Assembly: GCA_949825045.1 (NCBI GenBank) | Contig: OX463829.1 | Coordinates: 24,150,715 to 24,214,714 of the forward strand | Direction: 5' to 3' | Length of the DNA stretch: 64,000 nucleotides | DNA from: Argyresthia goedartella | Taxonomy: Eukaryota > Arthropoda > Insecta > Lepidoptera > Argyresthiidae | Shown: positions 30,119 to 40,944 of the stretch, piece after piece | How the letters are laid out: each line of letters starts with the position of its first letter | Position numbering within the stretch: the stretch's first letter is position 1 | Notes under the pieces: generated by a model | What the model was told of the DNA's origin: nothing | Database searches by the model: none | The model's input: the letters and a program-made list of their open reading frames with translations, nothing else | Translations under genes and position numbers: made by a program

Positions 30119-33010
30119 CTATTCCCATGGACATCTGTCCTCTAAGTAATCAGATATCCTGTAGTAACCTTTTTTATACAATTTCTGTTTTATTATTATT
30201 TTAAACTTGTCTAAAGGTAAGTTTTTAATATCAGTAGGGACCTTATTGTAATAGCGTATACAATTGCCTTTAAAAGAATTACTAATTTTATGTAGTCGGC
30301 TTACATAAGCAACCAACTTGTCTTTATTTCTAGTATTAAAATTGTGTATATCACTGTACTTCTGAAAATTAGTTATATTTCTTTTTACATACACAAGATT
30401 GTCATAGATATATTGAGACACAAATGTCAGAATATTGATTTCTTTAAACTTTTCCCTCAGTGACACTCTAGGCCCTAATCTATAAATTGCACGAACAGCC
30501 CGTTTCTGCAGAATAAATATACTAGTAGCATTCGCAGCGTGACCCCACAATAAAATACCATAGGTCATTAGACTATGAAAGTAACTAAAGTAGACTAGTC
30601 TAGCGGTGTCTACGTCGGTAAGAGCTCTAATTTTTTTAACTGCGAACGCTGCCGAACTCAGTCTGTTCGACAATTTATTTTTATGAGGATCCCATTGTAG
30701 TTTGGCGTCTAAAGTAATGCCCAAAAAGACAGTCGACTGCACAAGGTCCAATCTCTGTCCTTTTATAAATATGTCTGTAGTTACCGGGTTCACATTGGGT
30801 AACACGAATTTAATACATTTAGTTTTCTTTTCATTAAGTAATAAATTGTTAACAGTAAACCAGTTCACTATACTAGAGATAGCATTGTTTATCTCGTCAT
30901 AATTTAATTGCTGTCTTTTAACTTTAAATATCAAAGAAGTATCATCGGCAAACAATACTAACCCATGTTTTGCTTTAACAAGGTAAGGTAAATCATTAAT
31001 ATATACTAAAAACAAGAAAGGACCAAGAATTGAACCTTGCGGTACGCCCATACTTATTGAAGACCCAGGTGATCTTTTCCCATTAACATCGACCATCTGA
31101 ACCCTATCTGTTAGATATGACTCCAGAAGGCCAAGTGCCTGATCTTTTACACCATAATGGCGTAACTTCCTGACAAGAGTGTCGTGATGGACGCAATCAA
31201 AAGCCTTGGATAGATCGCAGAAGACACCTATTGCATCCATTGCGTCTTCCCAGGCATCAAAAATATTGTCGATTAGTTCAACACCAGCATCGGCTGTTGA
31301 ACGACCCTTTGTGAAACCAAACTGAGCAATATGAATTAAATTATTGAGATAAAAATGACTTTGCAATTGATTAAGTATGAGTTTTTCAAATATTTTGCTA
31401 AGCGTTGGTAGTATCGATATGGGTCTAAAATTGGTGGGGTCTGATGTACTACCAGCTATGAATAAAGGTATAACTTTACTTAGTTTCATCAAGTCAGGAA
31501 ACACACCATTATCTATACATTGATTAAATATACAACAAAGGTGAGGTGCAATACAATCTACAATGGAACTAATAATTTTTACTGATAGACCATGGGCGTC
31601 AGCTGTCTTTTTCATTTCCAGGGATTTAAACGCTTTTACAATGTCTTCATTATTTACGTGCCTAAATTTAAAATCTGTTTTACATTCCTCAAAGTTTTGT
31701 TTAAGTATAGATTGAGCAGCAGCGGGAGATGAATTTAAAGACTTGGTTGTTGAAACTGGAATGTCCGTAAAGAAATTTTCGAAAGCTTTTGCTACTTCTA
31801 GGTCTGTACTTAGCAATTGATTATCTATCTTAAGCTTGAAGTTATTATGTGTAGCTTTGGCCTTTCCAGTCTCTCTGTTTATAATTTGCCAAGTCGTTTT
31901 CATTACATTGCTACTAGATTCAATTTTGTTTTTAATGAAATTAGATTTAGTTAGTTATTTTATACTATTTAGATTAGTCCACTAATGTGTATATGCAATA
32001 AAAGTATAATAATAATAATTTAGCTACGGCACAAACGCGTTTAAACATTTTTGAATAACTACAACATAATCTAGAAAGGCCGTATTTTTGTTATATGATT
32101 TCTCTTCATAGAGTTCATATGATCTTCGTCTGCTCCTATGAATTCCAACTGTCGCCCAATCACTAAACAAAGCTTTGTTATTAACTTTTATAGTTTTTGA
32201 TTTAAATACCGTATCATATTCATTTTTGACAAGGTTAAATACTGAGTTGTACAACAAATTTGGATCGTCACTGTATGGTATTTCCCATAGTTTATCTAAA
32301 ATATTATTCCTGTAGTGTTCAAGCCGAGTGTCACTAACGGGCACACATGTAATATCCTCTTTTTGGTCCTTTTTTATTTTAATATTGAATATACCTATCT
32401 GACCAGAGTGATCAGAGGTTAATTTATTGATGACCGATTTGAAAATGGGCGTAATGTTAGTAAATATATTGTCAATGCAGGTAGCAGATGTTGCAGTAAT
32501 TCTAGTAGGCTCCAAAAACAGATAGTTCATGTTGTGACATAAAAATAAAGATTTTAATCTAGTACAAATATTATTATCCTCTAACAGATTAACATTAAAA
32601 TCACCACAAATTATAAAAAAATTGTTTTTATCGCTGATTTTAATCAACACTTCATCCATTTTCTTTTCGAATAAATCAAAGGATGAATCTGGTGGTCTGT
32701 ATACGCTCATTACAATAAGTTGTTCAAGTTCAATACAGGCTATTTCCATGGTACGCTCAACAGACAGGCTCACTATGTCAACTCGTTCCTTATATTTAAA
32801 ACGATTATTTACAAGTATTAAGGAGCCACCGCGATCAGCTGTTTTTCTGTTGAACGAACTAGCAACGTGGTGGTTATTAAAGTTGAACATGAACTGATAA
32901 CTCTTTAAAAAGTGCTCTGTTATACATAAAATATCAATATTATTACAGTTCATGAATAACTCAATTTCCAGTTCTTTACTTAACATGCCCTGTATATTTT
33001 GATGAACCAC
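30119..33010 (-). pseudogene. LINE-C ORF2: endonuclease and reverse transcriptase, interrupted
   Basis: The endonuclease part (33010-32024) has VHQNIQGML, the Glu in LCITEHF, RGGSLILV, SVYRPP, IICGDFNVNLL, CIDNIF and SDHSGQ. The RT part (31903-30119) has NFRPISILPTLSKIFEKLIL, QFGFTKGRSTADAG, FCDLSKAFDCVHHDTL, GVPQGSILGPFLFLVYIND, FADDTSLIF and a complete thumb to the stop. The halves are separated by a 1-base frameshift in an A-run near 32045 and a 73-bp insertion (31951-32023) that brings stops. The frame stays open upstream of 33010 into the end of ORF1 (no ATG found; 33010 is GTG), so the true start lies upstream or uses reinitiation. Apart from that single region the protein is intact. 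Confidence 0.85.
31951..32023 (+). mobile_element. 67-bp insertion with (TAA)n end and 6-bp target duplication
   Basis: ATTTAG occurs at 31945-31950 and again at 32018-32023. Between them is a short AT-rich piece with GCAATAAAAG and a TAATAATAATA end. Removing the insert plus one ATTTAG makes the LINE-C codons continuous across the site. It reads as an extremely 5'-truncated retrotransposed copy on the plus strand. Confidence 0.8.
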
Positions 33011-33132
33011 GTTTAAAATATTCTTACTTTTACATTTTTCATTACTAGTAACTTGATTTAATGGGCAAGATGAAGGTATATTTATACAAATATTAATATT
33101 ACTGCCAGAGTTACTCTCTGTTGTCCTATGGG

Positions 33133-34722
33133 TTAATTTAAAGAGCTTGGAACAGATTCCAAGGAGTACATGTCATTATTATTACACTGCTCAATAGAAG
33201 CAGGCGTTTCATTAGTCAAAAACTTGACTGAGTTCAAAATAAAATAAGATAGTGACTGTGCTATCTGTTTTGTATAAAACCTAGATAGGTAATACCTATC
33301 CTTAGTCAAATAAAAATATTTTCCAATACAAATATTGGTGTCTATGAAATGAAATTTTTCAGTATGACGACATGTCAATGTGTGTATAAATGTATTATAA
33401 TCATGTCTTATATGATTTTCATGTTGTGACAAAGATTGGCTGAAGGGAAACGCAAACAAGATTATTCTATCTACATTTTGTAAAGAATTTAATTTGGAAA
33501 AGTATTTAGTAATTAGTTTTTTAGATACATTTTCCCTTCTACCAATTAAAATAATTAGGGTGGTTGGTTCTAAAAACTGCGATGACAACACTTTGTTTAA
33601 TATTTGTGAATATGTGGCGCCAGGCATACAGTTATTTAATATTGCCTGGCCCACGCGCTGACTAAGTTGTAAACCCATATTTTTTCCAAGTTCATCGCTG
33701 TACATTATATACCTATCCTTTGTCCGAGAGAAGGAGGCGTTATTGATAACACTATTAGTACTCAAGTCGACTGACGGCGGCGCCTGGGTCAGTATCAGCT
33801 GTTCGGCCGGCTGCTCGGCGGGACACACGGTCGGCACGGAACAGTCCGCTGGAGCTTGTTTACAATCACAGATGTGATTGTCGGTCAAAGATATGAAAGT
33901 GTCATAATTATACTTACACGTCTCCAACAAACTATTCATAGCCGACACATGTTCCTTAATTTCGTATTGTGCTGACTCATATTTACGTGTAATACTTTGT
34001 AATGATGAGTTTAAAATATGCATATCTGACTGGAGTCGCCGTGTGTCACATTCGTACTTTTCTGTAGTTTTTTCCAAACATAATCTACAATCATCGATTT
34101 CCTTAATTAATTCGACACGTTCCTTGCCACAATTTACATTTTTACAAAATATTTTATTTCTATTAGCTAGTTTTTGTGTTTTTTTTGTATAATTATTCAA
34201 TTTAACATATTTCTTTAATTTATTTTTACTACAGCTCATAGTGGTTACTGATTGCGATCTATTAGGACTATCACACGTGAGATCACAAGCTGTTAGGTCA
34301 ATAGTTGGTATGCCAGTTTGGCTCATGACCTCATTATAGAAGGCCCTGGTTGTAGCACTGTCTCGCTGTTCCTCCCGCTCGCTGAAAACTTGAAGCTCGT
34401 GGTGTGCCTCTGCAAGCTTTTGTTCAAGTGATTTTATGTGTTGCAATGCTACATGGTGGACATCATGACACTTGTAAAATGAGTCGACTTGGTGTTGTAG
34501 TTCATCTCTCTGGGCACTGAGATCCTGGCATTGGATGTCCAACTCACTGAGCTCTTCTTTTAGCGCCGAATTTTTCTTAATTTGCTTTTCTATCTCCTCT
34601 TCACACTCATCTCGCTCTCGTAGAAGTATTTCACAAAGCTCTTGGCTCTTCTTGAGCTCCAGCAAGGTCGCTTTCAGCTTCAACTCCACATCGCGTGTGC
34701 TCATCTTGCTTCGGGTCAGCAT
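33133..34722 (-). CDS. LINE-C ORF1: coiled-coil protein with degenerate SGNH-like domain
   Basis: 529 codons, open throughout, ATG at 34722. Residues of about 10-125 form a charged heptad-rich coiled coil (LKLKATLLELKKSQELCEIL), likely a multimerisation region. A middle basic segment follows (CSKNKLKKYVKLNNYTKK), with a second coiled coil at about 205-270. The last 190 residues resemble the esterase-like domain of CR1/L2 ORF1: RYIMYSDELGKNMG stands where block I normally has GDS, and LIILIGRRENV where block III has GxND. The nucleophile Ser position appears to be Glu, so catalysis is unlikely. ORF1 proteins of this kind bind the element RNA. ORF2 begins overlapping its 3' end. Confidence 0.75.
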   Translation of the reverse strand: MLTRSKMSTRDVELKLKATLLELKKSQELCEILLRERDECEEEIEKQIKKNSALKEELSELDIQCQDLSAQRDELQHQVDSFYKCHDVHHVALQHIKSLEQKLAEAHHELQVFSEREEQRDSATTRAFYNEVMSQTGIPTIDLTACDLTCDSPNRSQSVTTMSCSKNKLKKYVKLNNYTKKTQKLANRNKIFCKNVNCGKERVELIKEIDDCRLCLEKTTEKYECDTRRLQSDMHILNSSLQSITRKYESAQYEIKEHVSAMNSLLETCKYNYDTFISLTDNHICDCKQAPADCSVPTVCPAEQPAEQLILTQAPPSVDLSTNSVINNASFSRTKDRYIMYSDELGKNMGLQLSQRVGQAILNNCMPGATYSQILNKVLSSQFLEPTTLIILIGRRENVSKKLITKYFSKLNSLQNVDRIILFAFPFSQSLSQHENHIRHDYNTFIHTLTCRHTEKFHFIDTNICIGKYFYLTKDRYYLSRFYTKQIAQSLSYFILNSVKFLTNETPASIEQCNNNDMYSLESVPSSLN

Positions 34723-35192
34723 TGCACCCTTTTTCGCCTGAAAAAAAACCGCGAATAGGTGTCAGTGTATGACCGGGTGGAATACTAGCGAACACTAGGG
34801 AGTTTATTGCACAATGAAGGTGTTAAGTGTGTGTTTTTGTTGAATGTGGCAGAATGTTGCGTCTTCAACTTTGCTTCCGCTTTTGCCAAGTAAAGAGAGA
34901 CAAAACGGTACCTGAGTGAGTGTACGGCAAGTGTTTCACTTATATGAAGGTTTGTTTAGTTTGTTACGGGTGTGAAAGGTGAGATTATTGATATAAATAC
35001 AGAAATAAAACGATACTTCCCCCGTTTACGTCGTTGCTATTTGAACTGATTTTGACAGTTCAATCGGCCGGTACAATCGGTCTTGTTTTTTCCAAAGCTT
35101 GTATGTTTGCACAGCTGTTTCTTATCTACACATTATTTAATCACTAATTACTACTTAAATTAAGTTTACTCGTGCAGAAAAGCAATTTTGAC

Positions 35193-35385
35193 TCCCTGTA
35201 TCTTGGGTACTAGACAACGATACACATACTTATATAGATAAATATTATACGTAGATAGATAAACAACCATGACTAGGGTTCAAATATAAGTTCTCATCAA
35301 GCAAATATTTGCCCCCACCGGGACTCGAACCCGGGACCCTTGACTTTGTAGGCAGGGTCACTGCCGACTCGGCCATTCGGGTCGT
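35193..35385 (-). mobile_element. SINE-2 copy, 5' half (split by LINE-C)
   Basis: Minus strand: CCCGAATGGCCGAGTCGGCA (A-box region), a B box GGGTTCGAGTCCCGG, GGGGGCAAATATTTGCTTGA and on to ACCCAAGATACAGGGA, where LINE-C cuts in. Its last 60 bases are at 29818-29877. Confidence 0.85.
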
Positions 35386-35518
35386 AGTGTCGTGCGGATT
35401 TCAGCACGCACGCGGGATCGGCCCGCATGCCACCCGCAAGAGTCATTTTCATACAAGAATCAAAATAGAATGTACCCCCAGTACAGCACCCCCGCGCAGG
35501 CTCAACCCCGGGTCAATG

Positions 35519-37740
35519 AAATGAAATGAAATGAAATGAAATGAAATGAAATGAAATGAAATGAAATGAAATGAAAAATTAATTTATTTTCTCCCAAGAA
35601 CACAATACATATTGTAGGTATATTAGGTAGGTCAAACTAGTAATCATACAGTCTAAGAAGCAGTGGGAGACAGGAGTCCAAAATAGGTAAAATCCCGTGC
35701 CATGGATCCCCTGACCTCCCTCTCGAGATACAGAAATGTTTTTTTTTTAAACAATGGGTACATATTTGCTACTACGTTTTGGTGAACGTGAATATAAAAA
35801 GAGTGGGAAGGTAAGTACAAAATTTAGAAGATATTAAATATACATTTTTACATTTATGTTTTGATATTTGCGGATATGAGTGCGCGTGTGAGTTTGTGCG
35901 TGTAGTGATAGCATGTGTGCGTGCGTGTGTGTGTGCGTGTCTGTCTGCATGTGTGTGAGTGTGTGTTTGTGTTAGTGGGTATATATTTATGTATGGGTAT
36001 CTATAATACACTGCTATATTTTGGTGAAAAGTAAAAAATATAAATAAAATAGGTGATGGACGATATAAAGATTTCATTATTTTAACATAAGCTTCTCCGT
36101 TTCCTCATAATTGAGGAATAGCAGCCAACCTGTAAGTACCTTTTTAGATTCAAATTTGGACTTGTTATATATATTGAGCAGCTTGTTTGCTTTATTGTAC
36201 AGTCTGGTTGATACATAGGGAGAGAATCTCTGTGCTAGGGCTGTTCTTGTAGAGATTTGTTGACACACCATGTGATCTCTTCGAGTGTTAGCCCTGATAC
36301 GTTCCTTTTGTTAAACATGGGTTGTATGGTTTCGTAGTAGTGACTTTAATACAAACAGTTGTCGAACTGTTAAGATTTTAGTATCTTTGTAAAGTGTTTC
36401 TGTAGGAAACAGTCGTGGCTTTTAGAAAATGATTTTTAAAATTAATCTCGGTGCTCTCTCTAGCTGAATCATGTGTGTCTTACTTGCTCCCCCCTCGATG
36501 ATATACAGTACGAGAGCACAGACTGACATAGGGAAGTATATATATTTTTAAGAACCTTTTTATCAGCAATGTGGCGTAGCTGCTTAAAACATACATATGT
36601 CCATTTTCTGACCTTGAGTGTTAAGTACTTTATATGTTCAACGAAATTTAGGTTTCTGTCAATTATGACACCTAAATATTCAATACTATTTGTTTGAGCT
36701 ATAATAGGGCATGTACAATCTTTAGAGAAACATGAGTGAGCATATATCTTGTATTCCTTATAAATGTCCTTATGAGTGCTATTTTTCAACGATAATTGTA
36801 TATATTTTGTTTTATCTGCATTTAAAGTTAATGAAATTTGCAGCTAACCAGTGGCACACTTTATCAAAACCTTTTTGTGCTAATATGTGGACTTCCTCCC
36901 AAGTATCTGCTATAAATGTTAGGGTTGTATCATCGGCATAGCATTGAATTTTACAGTTTTCTAGTTTCATATTACATAAATCATTTATATAACAGAGGAA
37001 TAGGGATGGGCCAAGAACACAGCCCTGTGGCACTCCGTAAGTTATTGGACATTCGGCACTAACAAAGTCATTTATCTTTACACACTGAGTACGACCTGAC
37101 ATGTATTTTTTTATAAGGTTTAGTTGATCACCTCTTATACCCATTTTTTCGAGCTTATCATAAAAGCTTTGGAAAACAGACTGTATCAAAAGCCTTTGCT
37201 AAGTCGAGAAATATAGTGATACATTTCTTTTTACTATCCAACATTTTAGTCAAATAGGTTGTATAATCAAAGATCGCATCATCTGTCGACCTTCCATTTC
37301 TAAAACCATATTGGTTTTCAGATAAAAGATTTTTTGTTTCAATATATCTAAATAATCTTTGTTTAAATATTTTTTCAATTATTTTAGAAATAGTTGGAAG
37401 AATAGAGATAGGTCTATAATTATTCATGCAATCTCTTTTTCCGCCGTTGTGTATAGGAAGTACAATAGCTTTTTTAAAAGTTTTAGGAAAATCTCCACTT
37501 TCCATACACCGATTGAATATATGAGTCAAAGTAGGTACAATGTAGTCCTTCATAGTCTTCAGGATTTGGGTTGAGATACCATCATGTCCTGCAGAAAAAC
37601 TTGATTTCAGGCTCATAATTATTTTTTCTAATTCTTTGCTATCAGTCTATATGTATGTACCAGTGAGTCACTTGCTGTGGATTTTTTTTCAGTTTGTAAT
37701 GTTGGAACATTTGGGTGAATTTGGTTTGCTAGTTTTATGC
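35519..37740 (-). mobile_element. LINE-B, decayed LINE of the LINE-A family, 5' truncated
   Basis: RT-coding part at 37740-36077, then a CA-rich 3' UTR stretch (35880-35975, TG-rich on the plus strand), then an 11-unit ATTTC tail read on the minus strand (plus strand ATGAAATGAAATGAAATGAA, 35519-35573). Tail motif, CA-rich UTR and protein match LINE-A at 1-2654. The 5' break near 37740 falls in the linker before the RT. Confidence 0.85.
36077..37740 (-). pseudogene. LINE-B reverse transcriptase, several frameshifts
   Basis: Collinear pieces: 37616-37158 holds NNYRPISILPTISKIIEKIF, QYGFRNGRSTDDAIFDY and FLDLAKAFDTV. Then 37189-36812, after a frameshift, holds DKLEKMGIRGDQLNLIKKYM, YGVPQGCVLGPSLFLCYIND and the YADDTT active site. 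Next 36789-36469 holds EYLGVIIDRNLNFVEHIKYL, and 36271-36077 ends in NYEETEKLMLK, matching the LINE-A C terminus NLCYEETECLLKT. At least three frame breaks plus a decayed stretch at 36300-36470. Dead. Confidence 0.85.
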
Positions 37741-37744
37741 CAAC

Positions 37745-38690
37745 AATACTTCTGCATACTACAATACTAAGATAGCCTTCAACCTCTCAAAACCCGAGGT
37801 TAGTTGGGACGGGTCGTGATTTTGAATCTTTGGCCATGGTTATAAAATTTAAAACCTATAACGTAAAAGTGGCATTATCTAACGCCGGGGGTATTCAAGA
37901 GGTTACTTGCCCATAATTAGCACATCATTTTGAGCTTTTTGATTTTTGTACTCCATAAAGATATTTTTTTTTTTAAAATCGTGCTTCCTCAACTGTAATC
38001 TTTGGTTTGGTTTTATGTAAATCTAATTCAACATTTTACAACCAAAGTACTCATTCCTACAATCTGAGCAAAGGACGCCATTTATTTTATAACGCCGTGG
38101 GAAGCGCCTTCATTTCCAACGCTGAAGGACATAATCAAATCAGCTTATGACGCAGCAGTTTTGTGGCAAGTGACAAACAAATTTTATATTTGTGGTTTCG
38201 TAATTGGCTCACATTTTCTTTTTCTAATTAGTTAATATTGTGTTTTAATTGCTGTAAAACGTGAAGAAATAAATAAATAAAATAATAATAATAATAAAGG
38301 TTTGAGTCTTGTGTCACATGATCGCTTTGGGTGTGGTGTTAAAATCGCACAACTCTCTCCACGATACCTCACGCTTCAACCCCACTTACCGTACAATGTG
38401 TCCAATTTACGGTTTGTTCACTTTTTTGGGAAAATAATAGATTCGATAAAAGTATCAAAGGCTATAATATAATATATAATAATAGAGCTCCAATATTTCT
38501 TGTCTCCACCCCAACGTACCATAACATAGCGTCTCGCCTTTTCCCATTCGGGGTTGTAGTCCATTTTTGCTGTCTCCACCATTTTTTCTGACGTCAACAG
38601 CCGCTAAGTTTGGCCCAAAAATTCATTTCCACGCCAGCACATGGGAAGAGTGAGTGGCGCAATTTACAAACTTCTATTGCCGAAAGGTGC
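37745..38690. other. No gene recognised
   Basis: No supported frame. A TAA/AATA-rich end at 38265-38300 (AAATAAATAAATAAAATAAT) looks like a retroelement tail with no recognisable body. CCTTTTCCCATTCGGGGTTG near 38537 resembles SINE-3. Confidence 0.5.
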
Positions 38691-38696
38691 CCAATG

Positions 38697-38905
38697 GGAC
38701 CCTTATACTAAGGCCTCCGTTGTCCGTCCGTCTTTCCGCCCGTTTATAAATCTGATGAACCGTAATAGACAGAATTGCCGCTTTAAATAAATTATGAACC
38801 AAACGTGTTTTTGCCGTCTTATCATATGTTTAAAAAGGAAAGTGCAATCCCACATCGTGTAAAAAAAATGGGGTCCCCATTCAAAATAAGTGTTTTCTTG
38901 CATAT
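38697..38905 (-). repeat. Interspersed repeat fragment, GGACGGACAACGG end
   Basis: The minus strand carries AAACGGGCGGAAAGACGGAC and GACGGACAACGGAGGCCTTA before AGTATAAGGGTCCC, the closing motif of the repeat at 26165-26635. Confidence 0.55.
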
Positions 38906-38939
38906 TTTCTTGAACGCGATTTTTTCGTGATGTTACTTA

Positions 38940-39380
38940 AAATTTACGGATTTCGTATTTTTTGTTACACAAGGAAAAAAGGAACGCTTATAGGATCACT
39001 TTGTTATCCGTCTGTCCGTCTGTCATAACCCAGGAACACGTGCAGGTATCAAATTGATATTGTTATCAATTACTCACGTCTGTGGACCCTTGGAGCTACG
39101 AAATATTCAAACTTCTAGGCACACGCAATATAAAAAACGCCTGTTTATGTCCCAAATTTACTGAACTTGCTTAATTTGCTTGATACTCGCAAGGGAATCA
39201 TCACCTGTATGGTACTTCCGGTTGACCTAGGATAATTAAATTTGACAAAAAGCAAGGTATTACACAGGTTAAGGGAAAAATCCGAAAAATGTAAATTTCT
39301 GTTTGTCTGCCGATAGGTCTGTCAAGACCCTTTTTCTCAGGAACGCGTGGAGGTATAAAGTTGAAACTAATATCAAAGCA
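38940..39380 (-). repeat. Interspersed repeat, AAGTGATCCTATAAG family
   Basis: The minus strand includes GACAGACGGACGGATAACAA, AGTGATCCTATAAGCGTTCC and TTTTTTCCTTGTG. The order of motifs matches the plus-strand copy at 56405-56850, including AATTTAGCAAATAAAGCAAA-like spacers and a GATATTAGTTTCAACTT block. Confidence 0.65.
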
Positions 39381-39557
39381 GCATCATCATCTCAGTTCAT
39401 ATCAATATAATTTTGTTGGGCACAGGCTTTTCCAGATATTATCCAAAACAACTTCGCGTCCCAGTTCAGACAAATGGCCGCTTCAATTAGACAATGAGGT
39501 CGAATCCAAACAAAACACCTCTATAAGCAAGCACGTTTTTTTTTGGTCACTTTGGTG

Positions 39558-39675
39558 ATTGTTCTTCTTCTCCCACAGTGGTCCAATGTAGAGAAGAGGC
39601 AAAAAATGACGTTTGCTAAGAATATGTAAATATCTACAGTAATAAAGTACTTTTGAGTTTGAGTTTGAGTTTGAT
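39558..39675 (+). repeat. Retroelement 3' end with TTTGAG tail
   Basis: TTCTTCTTCTCCCACAGTGG, AAAAATGACGTTTGCTAAGA, AATATCTACAGTAATAAAGT and a (TTTGAG)n tail. Same family as 10125-10240. Confidence 0.65.
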
Positions 39676-40530
39676 TGAGGCACAGATATTCAATTATCTT
39701 GCCTACACGTAAGTAAACAGCCAATGATTAACGTGAAGTCTGATGATGATTAAATTGTTAATTGGTTGGGAAGAAAGAAGAATAAAATCCTGGTCTTGGA
39801 TGTTTACGGTTTATTAGACAACTTTCTCGAACGCATAATAATTTACAAGTAGCAATTTTTCTCGTCTCATTTTTCATCCAAAGCTAATGTGACGATGCCA
39901 TGAAACTGGGTATGACACAAACATCTTGTTTTTGGGGGTTGTTAGGGACATCATTCCGAACAACTTTCACTATGAAACCAATTTGATCAGAGCTACTTTA
40001 TTTTTAACTTCTCTTTACTTTAGCCGAGCAATCAGCTGATTTGTATGGGGAAGTGAACAATAAAGTTGCTTTGCACTAATCGGTTTCATAGTGTTGATGC
40101 TGCTGATTCACTATTCAGAATGATGACCCTCATGCTTAAATGTATGTTAAAAATCGGTTCGGCAGCAAGTACCGTACAAGCAACTTCTCTTGAGAAGAAT
40201 TCTTTTTTTATCGAATTTAAAGAATTTTCACGAAAAAGATGACGTCATAGTGGGTCCGCCATTTTGAATTTTAAAAAACTGATGAAAGATTCGAAACCAG
40301 CACCCTCAAAAACCCACATCTACCCCTCAATACTTGGAATTACATACAAAATTAACGTTGCGTGTTCAAAAAAGTCAGTTTTTTACAAATAAAAAACGAA
40401 CCGCTGGACCGATTTTTTCTAGACTCCTTTCAGATCTAAGTCATGACGTGGCGTATCGATTGATATGGTCATCAAAGCGATTCGGTCCAGTAGTTATTGA
40501 GAAAACGAATTCCATAATTTTGATCACGTA

Positions 40531-40538
40531 CATACGTA

Positions 40539-40575
<37 letters not shown>
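40531..40575 (+). repeat. (CA)n microsatellite
   Basis: About 20 CA dinucleotides preceded by ACGTACATACGTACGTAC. Upstream text (GTCCAGTAGTTATTGAGAAA) looks like the end of an interspersed repeat. Confidence 0.9.
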
Positions 40576-40578
<3 letters not shown>

Positions 40579-40763
40579 TCACTCTAAAAATGATTGCAAA
40601 TGATTCTCCAGGTCTTAAAACGTAAAGAAAACACAAAATTACCTATTTCAATTTTCAGACCTATTATAATAACTTCTCAAGAGAAGTTAATAATGCACAG
40701 GCTATTGGTATGTTGGCAGGTGAATGGTAGCATTATTTAGTTATGAATTCCGTAATCGATATA

Positions 40764-40941
40764 CTCTGGCCTGCAAAACTAAGTCTCACACTTTTAAAAA
40801 AGCAATAACTTCTTAAGTAAAAAAGTTATAATTTGAAATAAAAATGACTTGAAAAAAGTTTAAGTTAAAATGTTCCATAAAACGTTTTTTTTTCAAATCG
40901 CTAACATATAAGTAAGTAGTACTTAGTTTTGCAGGCCAGTG
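40764..40941. mobile_element. Tc1/mariner-type MITE, 178 bp
   Basis: Inverted termini CTCTGGCCTGCAAAACTAAG (left) and, reading in from the right, CACTGGCCTGCAAAACTAAG, 20 of 21 bases alike. Flanked by TA at 40762-40763 and 40942-40943. Interior non-coding. Confidence 0.85.
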
Positions 40942-40944
40942 TAT

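Larger units (their letters stand above)
29878..35192 (-). mobile_element. LINE-C, full-length CR1/L2-like retrotransposon inserted in a SINE
   Basis: About 5.3 kb on the minus strand: a 5' UTR of about 470 bp, ORF1 (coiled coil plus SGNH-like domain), ORF2 (endonuclease, RT), then a 3' UTR ending in a TTTTGAT-type tail (GATTTTTGATTTTGATTTTT at about 29885-29910). The boundaries are fixed by the SINE it splits: SINE-2 sequence stops at GGATTCC (29877) and resumes at TCCCTGTATC (35193), leaving at most a TCC duplication. Minimal target duplication and a short-repeat tail fit CR1/L2 biology. Related truncated copies: 12772-12907 and 42700-43235. Confidence 0.88.

Noticed and set aside
35772..36077. 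101-codon His/Thr-rich minus-strand frame
   Set aside because: Translation of the CA-rich 3' UTR stretch of LINE-B.
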